From the NCBI GenBank assembly GCA_045652765.1, contig JAZOLG010000016.1:1-41519 (forward strand): a DNA stretch of 41,519 nt. Direction: 5' to 3'. Shown here piece after piece: positions 8,222 through 16,854 of the stretch. This DNA is from UBA1231 sp045652765. Its GTDB lineage: Bacteria; Bacillota_I; Bacilli_A; ML615J-28; CAG-313. Numbering within the stretch: position 1 is the stretch's first letter; each line of letters begins with the position of its first letter. Both the position numbers and the translations under genes were made by a program. Under the pieces are notes generated by a model that was not told the origin of the DNA, did no database searches, and saw nothing but the letters and a program-made list of their open reading frames with translations.

Positions 8222-8250
8222 TTGATTTTATTTGTATAGAATGTTATAAT
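8222..8250 (+). promoter_or_regulatory. promoter of fucO
   Basis: TTGATT (8222-8227), a 17-bp spacer and TATAAT (8245-8250) with an extended TGt just before it. An AAGGAAGG ribosome site follows. Confidence 0.7.
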
Positions 8251-8283
8251 ATTTATATAATATAGAAAAGGAAGGTAATTGTC

Positions 8284-9429
8284 ATGCCAAGATTTGTTCT
8301 TAATGAAACATCATACCATGGAAGTGGTGCTATTTTAAATATTGTTCCTGAATTAAATGCTCGTGGTTTTAAAAAAGCTTTAGTTGTAACAGATCCAGAT
8401 TTAATAAAATTTGGTGTTTGTGGAAAAGTTACATCGTTATTAGATGATGCTAAATTCCCTTATGGTGTATTCTCAAAGGTTCAGGCTAATCCAACAATAC
8501 AAAATGTATTAGATGGTGTTGAAGCTTTTAAAGCATCTAATGCTGATTGCTTAATTGCTGTTGGTGGTGGTTCGGCTATGGATACTGCTAAGGCAATTGG
8601 AATTATTAATACAAATCCGGAATTCGCTGATGTACGTTCTTTAGAAGGTGTTGCACCTACAAAAAATCCTTGTACTCCAATTATTGCTGTTCCTACTACT
8701 GCAGGCACAGCTGCGGAAGTAACTATTAACTACGTAATTACTGATGTTGAAGCGAATAGAAAAATGGTTTGCGTTGATGTTCATGACATCCCTGTTGTTG
8801 CTATAGTTGATCCTGATATGATGGCTTCTATGCCAAAAGGATTAACTGCTGCTACTGGAATGGACGCATTAACTCACGCAATTGAGGGATATATTACTAA
8901 AGGTGCGTGGACTCTTTCTGACATGTTCCATTTAGAAGCAATTCGTTTAATTGCCAAATCTTTAAGAGGGGCTGTAGAAAATACTGCTGAGGGTCGTGAA
9001 GGTATGGCTTTAGGACAATATGTTGCTGGTATGGGATTTTCTAACGTAGGACTTGGTATTGTCCATTCAATGGCACATCCTCTTGGGGCTTTATATGATA
9101 CTCCACATGGTGTTGCAAATGCTATTATTTTACCTACTGTAATGGAATATAATGCATCTGAAACTGGTGAAAAATATCGTGAAATTGCACGTGCGATGGG
9201 AGTTTTAGGTGTTGACCAAATGTCACAAGAAGAGTATAGAAAAGCTGCAATTGATGCAGTTAAGAAGTTATCTCAAGATGTTGGAATTCCAACTGACTTA
9301 AAAGCAATTGTTAAAAAAGAAGATATTCCATTCTTAGCTCAATCAGCAATGGATGATGCTTGTAGACCTGGAAACCCAAAAGATCCATCTCTTGAAGACA
9401 TTGTTAAATTATACGAATCATTGATGTAA
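8284..9429 (+). CDS. fucO: lactaldehyde reductase / 1,2-propanediol oxidoreductase
   Basis: An iron-dependent group III alcohol dehydrogenase (381 residues) that interconverts lactaldehyde and 1,2-propanediol with NAD(H). It matches E. coli FucO closely along its length, including NNP/NTNPEFADVRSLEG, TTAGTAAEVTINYVITD and ALGQYVAGMGFSNVGLG. The four metal ligands are present, each two positions below E. coli numbering: Asp194, His198, His261 and His275. GGGS (about 97-100) binds the nucleotide. It is a single-gene unit with its own promoter and terminator, next to adhE. No fucose, rhamnose or microcompartment genes are nearby. It could serve as a general fermentative alcohol dehydrogenase, but the match to the FucO subgroup is strong. 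Confidence 0.9.
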   Translation: MPRFVLNETSYHGSGAILNIVPELNARGFKKALVVTDPDLIKFGVCGKVTSLLDDAKFPYGVFSKVQANPTIQNVLDGVEAFKASNADCLIAVGGGSAMDTAKAIGIINTNPEFADVRSLEGVAPTKNPCTPIIAVPTTAGTAAEVTINYVITDVEANRKMVCVDVHDIPVVAIVDPDMMASMPKGLTAATGMDALTHAIEGYITKGAWTLSDMFHLEAIRLIAKSLRGAVENTAEGREGMALGQYVAGMGFSNVGLGIVHSMAHPLGALYDTPHGVANAIILPTVMEYNASETGEKYREIARAMGVLGVDQMSQEEYRKAAIDAVKKLSQDVGIPTDLKAIVKKEDIPFLAQSAMDDACRPGNPKDPSLEDIVKLYESLM

Positions 9430-9438
9430 TTAAATAAG

Positions 9439-9466
9439 GGTAGCAAATAAAATTTGCTGCTTTTTA
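9439..9466 (+). terminator. terminator after fucO
   Basis: TAGCAAAT pairs with ATTTGCTG (one G-U) around a 3-base loop, followed by a T-rich run. Confidence 0.75.
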
Positions 9467-9468
9467 TT

Positions 9469-9496
9469 TTGCGAAATAGTATCTTTATGGTATAAT
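9469..9496 (+). promoter_or_regulatory. putative promoter of adhE
   Basis: TTGCGA (9469-9474), a 16-bp spacer and TATAAT (9491-9496). Additional AT-rich -10-like sequences follow, leaving a leader of about 70 bases with no clear structure. Confidence 0.5.
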
Positions 9497-9573
9497 AAAA
9501 TGAAATATAATAAATATAATGTTAAATAGATAGGAAAAATTTATTTAACAATAATTAATACCAAGGAGTAAAT

Positions 9574-12168
9574 ATGTTTGAAAATATTGAAAATTTTAAA
9601 AAAGATTTAACAGTTGTGAAGCAGGCTCAAAAAAAATATTCAACTTTTTCACAAGAAGCTGTTGATAAAATTTTTAAAGCCGCTGCAATGGCTGCTAGTA
9701 AGAATCGAATTTATCTTGCAAAATTAGCTGTTGAAGAAACAGGTATGGGTGTAGTGGAAGATAAGGTAATAAAAAATCATTATGCTGCTGAGTATATTTA
9801 TAATAAGTATAAGGATACTTTAACTTGTGGAGTTATTGAAAAGGATAATGCTGCAGGTATTACTAAAATAGCTGAGCCAGTCGGCGTAATTGCTGCAGTT
9901 ATTCCAACAACAAATCCAACATCGACAGCAATTTTTAAAACATTATTGGCTCTTAAAACAAGAAACGGTATAGTTATTAGTCCTCATCCAAGAGCAAAAA
10001 ATAGTACAATTGCGGCCGCAAAAATTATTTTAGATGCAGCAGTAGAAGCGGGTGCACCTAAGAATATAATTAGTTGGATTGAAGCACCAAGTCTTGCTTT
10101 TACAAATACTTTAATGAAAGAATCAGATTTGATTTTAGCAACTGGCGGTCCGGGAATGGTACATGCTGCATATTCAAGCGGCACTCCAGCACTTGGTGTA
10201 GGTGCCGGAAATGTTCCAGCTGTAATTGATGAAACTGCTGATATTGTATTAGCTGTTAGTTCTATTATTCATTCTAAGACATTTGATAATGGTGTAATAT
10301 GTGCATCCGAGCAATCTGTAATTGTATCAGATAAAATTTATAACAAAGTCAAAGAAGAATTTAAATATCGAGGATGTTATTTTTTAAATGAAGAAGAGCT
10401 AGATAAAGTTCGTAAGACAATCATTATCAATGGTTCAATTAATGCGAAAATCGTAGGACAAAATGCATATACTATTGCTAAAATTTGTGGAGTAGATGTT
10501 GATCCAAATACAAAGATTTTAATTGGTGAAGTTGAGAAATATGATATTAGTGAAGAATTTGCACATGAAAAATTATCACCAGTTTTAGCAATGTATAAAT
10601 TCAATAAAATTAAAGAAGCTTTTAAAATTGCTAGTAGATTAATAGAGGATGGCGGATATGGCCATACTTCGTCAATTTATATTGACACTCTTAAAGGAAA
10701 AGAACGACTTGAAGAATATTCAAATAAAATGAAAACATGTCGTATTGTTGTTAATTCACCTTCTGCACAAGGCGGTATTGGTGATATTTACAATTTTGAA
10801 CTAGCTCCATCATTAACCCTTGGTTGTGGTTCATGGGGTGGAAATAGTGTATCTGAAAATGTTGGTGTAAAACATTTATTAAATATAAAAACTGTTGCTG
10901 AAAGGAGAGAAAATATGCTTTGGTTTAGAGCTCCTGAAAAAATATATATTAAAAAAGGTTGCTTAAGTGTTGCTTTAGATGAACTTAAGTCAGTAATGAA
11001 TAAGAAAAAAGTATTTCTTGTAACTGATAATTTCTTATATAAAAATGGTTATACTAAGCCGATTACAAACAAACTAGAAGAATTAGGTATTCAATATTCA
11101 ATATTCTTTGATGTAGAACCGGATCCAACATTAAAATCAGCTAAACTTGGTGCTCAACAAATGTGCTCATTTGAACCAGATGCAATTATAGCTTTTGGCG
11201 GAGGTTCAGCAATGGATGCTGCAAAAATTATGTGGGTACTATATGAACATCCTGAAGTAGATTTTATGGATATGGCTATGCGTTTTATGGATATTCGCAA
11301 ACGTATTTATCAATTTCCTAAAATGGGTCAAAAATCATATTTTATTGCAATACCAACAAGTGCTGGAACAGGGTCTGAAGTAACTCCTTTTGCAGTTATT
11401 ACTGACGAAGCATCTGGTTTAAAATATCCACTTGCTGATTATGAATTATTACCTAATATGGCTATTATTGATACTGATTTTCATATGTCAGCTCCTAAGT
11501 CATTAACTGCAGCATCTGGTATTGATGCTGTAACTCATGCCTTAGAAGCTTATGCTTCGATTATGGCCACTGATTATTCTGATGGTCTTGCATTACAATC
11601 ATTAAAAATTATATTTGACTATTTACCTATTGCATATAATGATGGAAATAATGTTGTAGCTCGTGAAAAAATGGCTAATGCTGCAACGATGGCTGGTATG
11701 GCATTTGCTAATGCATTCCTTGGTATTTGTCATTCAATGGCTCACAAACTTGGATCGTTCTGTCACTTGCCACATGGTATTGCAAATGCTTTATTAATTA
11801 GTGAAGTAATGCGTTTTAATAAGAGCGAAGTACCAACTAAAATGGGAACTTTTTCTCAATACTCATATCCACATGCACTTGCAAGATACGCTGAAGTTGC
11901 AAAATATTTAGGTGTTAGTGGTACTAATGATTCAGAATTGTTTGACGGATTAATTAATTTAATTGAGGAATTAAAAGATAAAATTGGTATTAAAAAATCA
12001 ATTAAAGATTATTTTGAAGATGAAGAATCATTCTTAAACCTTTTAGATGAAATGACAGAACAAGCATTTGATGATCAATGTACAGGCGCAAACCCAAGAT
12101 ATCCATTAATGAAAGAAATCAAACAAATTTATTTGAATGCTTATTATGGTGTGAAGGGAGAATATTAA
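9574..12168 (+). CDS. adhE: bifunctional acetaldehyde-CoA/alcohol dehydrogenase AdhE
   Basis: Reduces acetyl-CoA to acetaldehyde and then ethanol, using two NADH, and so regenerates NAD+ in fermentation. The 864 residues match the usual AdhE length. The N-terminal aldehyde dehydrogenase domain (about 1-440) has the nucleophile Cys243 in NGVICASEQ and the GVGAGN loop. A linker carrying LWFRAPEKIY leads to the iron alcohol dehydrogenase domain (about 450-864), with GGGSAMDAAK, GIDAVTHALEAY and CHSMAHKLGSFCHLPHG, which supply the Asp and three His metal ligands. AdhE normally assembles into cytoplasmic filaments (spirosomes). The next gene starts 1 base after its stop, so the two form an operon. 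Confidence 0.97.
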   Translation: MFENIENFKKDLTVVKQAQKKYSTFSQEAVDKIFKAAAMAASKNRIYLAKLAVEETGMGVVEDKVIKNHYAAEYIYNKYKDTLTCGVIEKDNAAGITKIAEPVGVIAAVIPTTNPTSTAIFKTLLALKTRNGIVISPHPRAKNSTIAAAKIILDAAVEAGAPKNIISWIEAPSLAFTNTLMKESDLILATGGPGMVHAAYSSGTPALGVGAGNVPAVIDETADIVLAVSSIIHSKTFDNGVICASEQSVIVSDKIYNKVKEEFKYRGCYFLNEEELDKVRKTIIINGSINAKIVGQNAYTIAKICGVDVDPNTKILIGEVEKYDISEEFAHEKLSPVLAMYKFNKIKEAFKIASRLIEDGGYGHTSSIYIDTLKGKERLEEYSNKMKTCRIVVNSPSAQGGIGDIYNFELAPSLTLGCGSWGGNSVSENVGVKHLLNIKTVAERRENMLWFRAPEKIYIKKGCLSVALDELKSVMNKKKVFLVTDNFLYKNGYTKPITNKLEELGIQYSIFFDVEPDPTLKSAKLGAQQMCSFEPDAIIAFGGGSAMDAAKIMWVLYEHPEVDFMDMAMRFMDIRKRIYQFPKMGQKSYFIAIPTSAGTGSEVTPFAVITDEASGLKYPLADYELLPNMAIIDTDFHMSAPKSLTAASGIDAVTHALEAYASIMATDYSDGLALQSLKIIFDYLPIAYNDGNNVVAREKMANAATMAGMAFANAFLGICHSMAHKLGSFCHLPHGIANALLISEVMRFNKSEVPTKMGTFSQYSYPHALARYAEVAKYLGVSGTNDSELFDGLINLIEELKDKIGIKKSIKDYFEDEESFLNLLDEMTEQAFDDQCTGANPRYPLMKEIKQIYLNAYYGVKGEY

Positions 12169-12169
12169 A

Positions 12170-12916
12170 ATGAAATTTGATAATATTATTGCTGCTAGAA
12201 AAAATAAAATAATATATCGTGATGGAAATAATTGTGTTAAACTTTTTAATTCAGATTTCTCTAAAATAGATGTGCTAAATGAAGCGCTAAATCAAGCAAG
12301 AATTGAAGAGACTGGATTAAATATTCCAAAAATCAAAGAGGTATCAATGATTGATGGACAATGGGCAATTATATATGAATACATTGAAGGTAAAACATTA
12401 GCCGAATGTATGGAAGAAAATCCTGACAAAATGGATGAATATTTAGAATTTTTTGTTGATTTACAACTCCAAGTATTAAATTCAAGTTGTCCACTTTTAA
12501 ATAGATTAAAAGAGAAGATGCATCGTAAAATTGATCAAACAGAACTTTCATCATTTGTTAAATATGAACTTCATACTAGACTTGATGGTATGCCAAAAAA
12601 AGAAAAAGTTTGTCATGGAGATTTTAACCCTACAAATGTTATTTTAGGAGAAGATGGTAAAACATACGTTATTGACTGGTCTCATGTTACTCAAGGCAAT
12701 GCTTCAGCTGACGCGGCTAGAACATATTTATTGTTTAAACTTGCTAAAAAAGATGATATAGCTGAAAAATATTTAGACTTATTTTGTGAGAAAAGTAATA
12801 TTATTAAACAATTTGTTCAAAAATGGATGCCTATTGTCGCAGCTTCACAAAGCGTTAAAGGAAATGAAGATGAAAAACAAATCTTGCTTTCATGGGCGAA
12901 TGTTGTTGATCTGTAG
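12170..12916 (+). CDS. APH/choline-kinase-like small-molecule phosphotransferase
   Basis: A 248-residue cytoplasmic kinase-fold protein of the aminoglycoside/choline phosphotransferase superfamily. The Brenner motif is CHGDFNPTN (about residues 144-152), with the catalytic Asp, and the metal-binding motif is VIDWSHV (about 164-170). A hinge-like IYEYIEGKTL lies near 66-75. The substrate is unknown; family members phosphorylate choline, thiamine, sugars or antibiotics. Its ribosome site (GGGAG) lies inside the end of adhE, and its start is 1 base after the adhE stop, so it is co-transcribed. That context suggests a metabolic role rather than drug resistance. Confidence 0.8.
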   Translation: MKFDNIIAARKNKIIYRDGNNCVKLFNSDFSKIDVLNEALNQARIEETGLNIPKIKEVSMIDGQWAIIYEYIEGKTLAECMEENPDKMDEYLEFFVDLQLQVLNSSCPLLNRLKEKMHRKIDQTELSSFVKYELHTRLDGMPKKEKVCHGDFNPTNVILGEDGKTYVIDWSHVTQGNASADAARTYLLFKLAKKDDIAEKYLDLFCEKSNIIKQFVQKWMPIVAASQSVKGNEDEKQILLSWANVVDL

Positions 12917-12921
12917 AAAAT

Positions 12922-12953
12922 AAAAAAAGTCACTTTTACAAAAGTGACTTTTT
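12922..12953 (+). terminator. terminator after the adhE operon
   Basis: AAAGTCACTTT pairs perfectly with AAAGTGACTTT; A and T runs flank the stem. Confidence 0.9.
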
Positions 12954-12974
12954 ATACTAAAAATAAACTATTTA

Positions 12975-12990
12975 TTGCAAACGATTACAA
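12975..12990 (+). promoter_or_regulatory. cre-like catabolite control site
   Basis: TTGCAAACGATTACAA matches the Bacillus cre consensus WTGNAANCGNWNNCAW at every defined position. It is centred about 60 bases before the inferred transcription start of the malate dehydrogenase gene, upstream of the -35. In B. subtilis ackA and pta a cre at such a distance mediates activation by CcpA. The ccpA gene is not in this window. Confidence 0.65.
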
Positions 12991-13007
12991 AATAAAGTTA
13001 ATAATGT

Positions 13008-13036
13008 TTGCAAAGAGTTGTTAAAAATGGTATAAT
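13008..13036 (+). promoter_or_regulatory. promoter of the malate dehydrogenase-malic enzyme operon
   Basis: TTGCAA (13008-13013), a 17-bp spacer and TATAAT (13031-13036) lie 39 bases before the start codon. Confidence 0.75.
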
Positions 13037-13074
13037 AAGTATGTAAAATTTTATAAAATGAAAGGTGTATATTT

Positions 13075-14196
13075 ATGGCTTATATTAATTATCCTCGTGA
13101 ATTATTAGACAAATTTTGTATGGAAGCATTCCAAAAATTTGGATTCACAGAACAAGAAAGTAGAATTATTGCTGACGTTTTAATTATGTCAGATGATTTT
13201 GGTATCGAATCTCACGGTATGCAACGTTTAGTTCGTTATCATAAAGGTATTGAAAGTGGTTTAATTAAGGTTGACGCTAAACCAGAAGTTGTTTTTGAAA
13301 CTCCTATTAGTGCTGTTATTGATGGTCATTCTGGAATGGGTCAATTAATTGGACACAAAGCTATGCAACTTGCTATTGAAAAAGCAAAACAATCAGGTGT
13401 TGGTATCGTTTCAGTAAGAAACTCTAACCACTATGGTATTGCTGGTTATTATGCAAGACTTGCTATGGATCAAGGATTAATTGGATTCTCATCAACAAAT
13501 AGTGAAGCTATCATGGTTCCAACATTTGGTAAAAAAGCTATGTTAGGTTCTAACCCTATTGCAGTTTCTGCTCCAGCTGAACCATATCCATTCTTCTTTG
13601 ATGCATCTACAACAGTTGTTACTCGTGGTAAACTTGAAATGTATAATAAAATGAGCAAACCACTTCCAACTGGTTGGGCTGTTAATAAAGCTGGTGAATC
13701 AAGTAATAGTGCAAGTGAAGTACTAGGAAATATTAAAGCTCATGAAGGTGGAGGTATCGTTCCACTAGGTGGTGACACTGAATTATTAGGAAGCCATAAA
13801 GGTTATGGTTATGGTATGCTTTGTGAATTATTCTCTTCAATTCTTTCACAAGGTTATACTTCTGCTCATACAATGCAAAATGGATTCTCTGGTATTTGCC
13901 ATGGATTTATGGCTATTAACCCTGCATTCTTTGGAGATCCAGAAGCTATTAAAGCACACTTTAGTAAATATTTAACTGAACTTCGTGAAAGTCCAAAAGC
14001 AGATGGTGCTGAACGTATTTACACTCATGGTGAAAAAGAAATGGAAGCTATCGTTAAAGTTCAAAAAGAAGGTATTCCAGTTAATGAAAATACTGTTAAA
14101 GAAATGATCGATATGGCTGAATACTTAGGTATGGATGTTAAAGCTTATTTCGGTGATTTCAAAGCATCTGATGATAAATTCAAGAGCGCTTACTAA
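13075..14196 (+). CDS. malate/L-lactate dehydrogenase (Ldh2 family)
   Basis: An NAD(P)-dependent 2-hydroxyacid dehydrogenase of the Ldh2/MDH2 family (not the classic Rossmann LDH), 373 residues. The family's SHGMQRL motif is near residue 46, the catalytic-site SNHYG has His119, and SAPAEPYPFFFDAST and GSHKGYGYGM are typical. Family members act on malate, lactate, ureidoglycolate or sulfolactate. The malic enzyme gene directly downstream (19 bases between stop and start, no terminator) favours malate. It is the first gene behind the cre-like site. Codon use is biased (many TTC/AAC/CCA), suggesting high expression. Confidence 0.88.
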   Translation: MAYINYPRELLDKFCMEAFQKFGFTEQESRIIADVLIMSDDFGIESHGMQRLVRYHKGIESGLIKVDAKPEVVFETPISAVIDGHSGMGQLIGHKAMQLAIEKAKQSGVGIVSVRNSNHYGIAGYYARLAMDQGLIGFSSTNSEAIMVPTFGKKAMLGSNPIAVSAPAEPYPFFFDASTTVVTRGKLEMYNKMSKPLPTGWAVNKAGESSNSASEVLGNIKAHEGGGIVPLGGDTELLGSHKGYGYGMLCELFSSILSQGYTSAHTMQNGFSGICHGFMAINPAFFGDPEAIKAHFSKYLTELRESPKADGAERIYTHGEKEMEAIVKVQKEGIPVNENTVKEMIDMAEYLGMDVKAYFGDFKASDDKFKSAY

Positions 14197-14215
14197 AATT
14201 AAAGGAGAAATCAAA

Positions 14216-15394
14216 ATGGCTGAAAAAACAGTTTATGAAAAGAGTTTAGAATTACATGCTGAACATCAAGGTAAAATTGGTGTTGTATCAAAAGTAAAAG
14301 TTGAAAATCGTGATGATTTATCACAAGCATATTCACCTGGTGTTGCTGAACCATGTCGTCAAATTGCTGCAAATCCAAGTGAAGTTTACAAATATACTGC
14401 TAAAGGTAATTTAGTTGCTGTAGTATCAGATGGTACAGCTGTATTAGGACTTGGTGATATCGGACCTTTAGCTGCTATGCCAGTTATGGAAGGTAAAGCT
14501 ATTCTATTTAAAGAATTCGCAGGTGTTGATGCTTTCCCAATTTGTTTAGATACTAAAGATACTGAAGAAATTATTGAAACTGTTAAACGTATCGCTCCTT
14601 GTTTCGGAGGTATTAATCTTGAAGATATTTCTGCTCCAAGATGCTTCGAAATTGAAAGACGTTTAAAAGAAGAATTAGATATTCCTGTATTCCATGACGA
14701 CCAACATGGTACAGCTATTGTTGTTTGTGCTGGATTAATCAATGCATTAAAACTTGTTGGTAAAAAATGGGAAGATGTTAGAATTGTTATTAATGGTGCT
14801 GGTTCTGCTGGTATTTCTATTTGTAAATTAATTCTTCAATTTGGTGCTGGTGACGTTGTGCTTGTTGATAGACAAGGTGCATTATGCCCAGGTGAAGAAT
14901 GGATGAATCCTGCTCAAAAAGCTATGGCTGAAATTACAAATAAAGATAAACAAAGAGGCCCACTTACTGAAATTATTAAAGATAAAGACATTTTCATCGG
15001 TGTTTCTGCGCCTAACGTTGTTAACGCTGAAATGGTTAGCACAATGGCAAAAGATGCTATCGTATTTGCTATGGCGAACCCAACACCAGAAGTTATGCCA
15101 GATGTTGCTAAAGCTGGTGGAGCTCGTGTTGTAGCAACTGGACGTTCAGATTTCCCTAACCAAGTTAATAATGTGTTAGTATTCCCAGGTATTTTCCGCG
15201 GTGCATTAGATGTTAAAGCAAGAGATATTACTGAAGAAATGAAACTTGCTGCAAGTAGAGCTATAGCATCACTTGTTACTGAAGAAGAATTAAATGAAGA
15301 ATATATTATTCCATCTGCATTTGACAAACGTGTTTGCGATGTTGTCGCAAAAGAAGTTGGTCGTGTAGCTATCGAACAAGGTATTACTAAATAG
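14216..15394 (+). CDS. NAD-dependent malic enzyme
   Basis: Oxidatively decarboxylates L-malate to pyruvate and CO2. The 392-residue length is that of the short bacterial malic enzymes. The N-terminal malic domain has YSPGVAEPC, GDIGPLAAMPVMEGKA and the metal-site motif FHDDQHGTA (about residues 160-168). The C-terminal NAD-binding domain begins at about residue 170 and has GAGSAGISI and later FAMANPTPE. Start at 14216 chosen because AAAGGAGA (14201-14208) lies 7 bases before it; an in-frame start upstream would overlap the dehydrogenase gene. Co-transcribed with the dehydrogenase. A hairpin separates it from larA. Confidence 0.93.
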   Translation: MAEKTVYEKSLELHAEHQGKIGVVSKVKVENRDDLSQAYSPGVAEPCRQIAANPSEVYKYTAKGNLVAVVSDGTAVLGLGDIGPLAAMPVMEGKAILFKEFAGVDAFPICLDTKDTEEIIETVKRIAPCFGGINLEDISAPRCFEIERRLKEELDIPVFHDDQHGTAIVVCAGLINALKLVGKKWEDVRIVINGAGSAGISICKLILQFGAGDVVLVDRQGALCPGEEWMNPAQKAMAEITNKDKQRGPLTEIIKDKDIFIGVSAPNVVNAEMVSTMAKDAIVFAMANPTPEVMPDVAKAGGARVVATGRSDFPNQVNNVLVFPGIFRGALDVKARDITEEMKLAASRAIASLVTEEELNEEYIIPSAFDKRVCDVVAKEVGRVAIEQGITK

Positions 15395-15405
15395 TAATTA
15401 ATGAT

Positions 15406-15435
15406 AAATGTGCAATTCTAATTGCACATTTTATT
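15406..15435 (+). terminator. hairpin between malic enzyme and larA
   Basis: A perfect 12-bp stem, AAATGTGCAATT with AATTGCACATTT, 2-base loop, followed by only a short T run. It is likely a weak or partial terminator, allowing reduced read-through into larA, since no separate promoter for larA is seen. Confidence 0.6.
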
Positions 15436-15455
15436 CTAGAAAAGGAGTTAGAAAA

Positions 15456-16733
15456 ATGGCAAAATTTAAATTTCCATACTATAAATCTCATATTGAATAC
15501 GAAATACAAGATGAACTTGTTGCAGGGGTTTTAGTTTCTCAAACTGAACACTATGTACCAGAAGCAAGTGAAACAGAACTTGTTAAACAAGCATTAAATA
15601 ATCCAATTGGTACAAAACCTCTATCAACGCTAGCTACTGGCAAAAAACATATTGTAGTAATTTCTAGTGACCATACAAGACCTGTACCAAGTCACATTAC
15701 AATGCCTATTATTTTAGAAGAAATTCGTAAAAATAATCCTGATGTTAAAGTGACAATTTTGATTGCAACTGGTATGCATAGACCTACAACACATGAAGAA
15801 TTAGTTGCGAAATATGGTGATAAAATTGTCAAAGAAGAACACATAGTTGTTCATAGTGCATATGAAGATAGTGATATGACATTTAAAGGAATCTTACCAT
15901 CTGGTGGTGAATTATGGGTTAACAAATTAGTTGATGAATGTGATTTATTAATTAGTGAAGGCTTTATTGAACCTCATTTCTTTGCTGGTTTCTCAGGAGG
16001 AAGAAAATCCGTATTACCAGGTATTGCATCTAAAAAGACCGTTTTATGGAATCATAATGCTAAATTTATTGCAAGTGGGCTTGCAAAAGCTGGTAATCTA
16101 GAAACTAATCCAATTCATAAAGATATGTTATTTGCAGCTAAAGCTGTGAATCTTGCATTCATTTTAAATGTTGTATTAAATGGTGAAAAGAAAGTAATAA
16201 AAGCATTTGCTGGTGATGTTGAAGACGCTCATGCTCACGGTTGTAAACTTGTTAAAGATATAGCGGAAGTTAAACCGATTTATTCTGATATTGTAATTAC
16301 AACTAATGGTGGATATCCACTTGATCAAAACATTTATCAAACGGTTAAAGGTATGACAGCGGCAGAAGCAACAGTTAATGAAAATGGTGTAATTATTATT
16401 TGTTCATCATGTGCTGATGGAACTGGTGGAGAATTCTTTTACAAGTTATTAGCTGATAATGAATCGGCAAAAATCGCTTATCAAAAATTAAATGATGTAG
16501 AACCTAAAGATACAGAATTTGATCAATGGGAAGCACAAATACTAGCAAGAATACTTACAAAGGCACATGCAATCATTGTGAGCGAACATTGTGATCCAAC
16601 AATTATTAAAGCGATGCATATTAAACATGCTTATACTTTAGATGAAGCATTACAAATGGCAAAAGAAATAGTTGGTGAAAATAAAAAGATTACAATTATT
16701 CCTGATGGTATAAGTGTAATTGTTAAGGAATAA
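15456..16733 (+). CDS. larA: nickel-dependent 2-hydroxyacid racemase, LarA family
   Basis: LarA enzymes racemise lactate or related 2-hydroxyacids using a nickel-pincer nucleotide bound to the enzyme. The 425-residue protein aligns with Lactobacillus plantarum LarA without gaps through the active site: Arg75 (DHTRP), His108 (GMHRP), His174 (EPHFFAG), Lys184 (SGGRKSVLPG, the cofactor lysine) and His200 (WNHN) fall at the same numbers. GGYPLDQNIYQTVKG near 290 also matches. The start at 15456 follows AAAGGAG; earlier in-frame codons fall in the hairpin. Position after malate dehydrogenase and malic enzyme raises the possibility that it acts on malate. Cofactor genes larB, larC and larE are not in the window. 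Confidence 0.88.
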   Translation: MAKFKFPYYKSHIEYEIQDELVAGVLVSQTEHYVPEASETELVKQALNNPIGTKPLSTLATGKKHIVVISSDHTRPVPSHITMPIILEEIRKNNPDVKVTILIATGMHRPTTHEELVAKYGDKIVKEEHIVVHSAYEDSDMTFKGILPSGGELWVNKLVDECDLLISEGFIEPHFFAGFSGGRKSVLPGIASKKTVLWNHNAKFIASGLAKAGNLETNPIHKDMLFAAKAVNLAFILNVVLNGEKKVIKAFAGDVEDAHAHGCKLVKDIAEVKPIYSDIVITTNGGYPLDQNIYQTVKGMTAAEATVNENGVIIICSSCADGTGGEFFYKLLADNESAKIAYQKLNDVEPKDTEFDQWEAQILARILTKAHAIIVSEHCDPTIIKAMHIKHAYTLDEALQMAKEIVGENKKITIIPDGISVIVKE

Positions 16734-16750
16734 TTATATTGAATATAATG

Positions 16751-16783
16751 AAAAAAGGCTTTGTTTTGATAAAGCCTTTTTTA
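16751..16783 (+). terminator. terminator after larA
   Basis: AAAAAAGGCTTT pairs with AAAGCCTTTTTT around an 8-base loop. Confidence 0.9.
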
Positions 16784-16802
16784 AAATTAATTTTTAATTT
16801 AA

Positions 16803-16832
16803 TTGACAAGCAAAGAATGTAAAGAGTATAAT
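16803..16832 (+). promoter_or_regulatory. promoter of tldD-tldE
   Basis: Perfect TTGACA (16803-16808) and TATAAT (16827-16832) with an 18-bp spacer. Confidence 0.85.
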
Positions 16833-16854
16833 TTTGGCAAGGAGGATTAATAAA

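Noticed and set aside
8284..12168. Microcompartment-linked propanediol/ethanol module
   Set aside because: fucO and adhE are separate transcription units, and no shell protein, diol dehydratase or encapsulation peptide is visible.
14914..15327. Long minus-strand open frame opposite the malic enzyme gene
   Set aside because: It has no ribosome site, has low-complexity Ser/Ala composition, and is the mirror of a well-conserved gene. Similar minus-strand frames under adhE, oppF and tldE were rejected for the same reason.
15408..15455. N-terminal extension of LarA from an upstream start
   Set aside because: The extension lies within the hairpin and includes the ribosome site; the alignment with LarA begins at the ATG at 15456.
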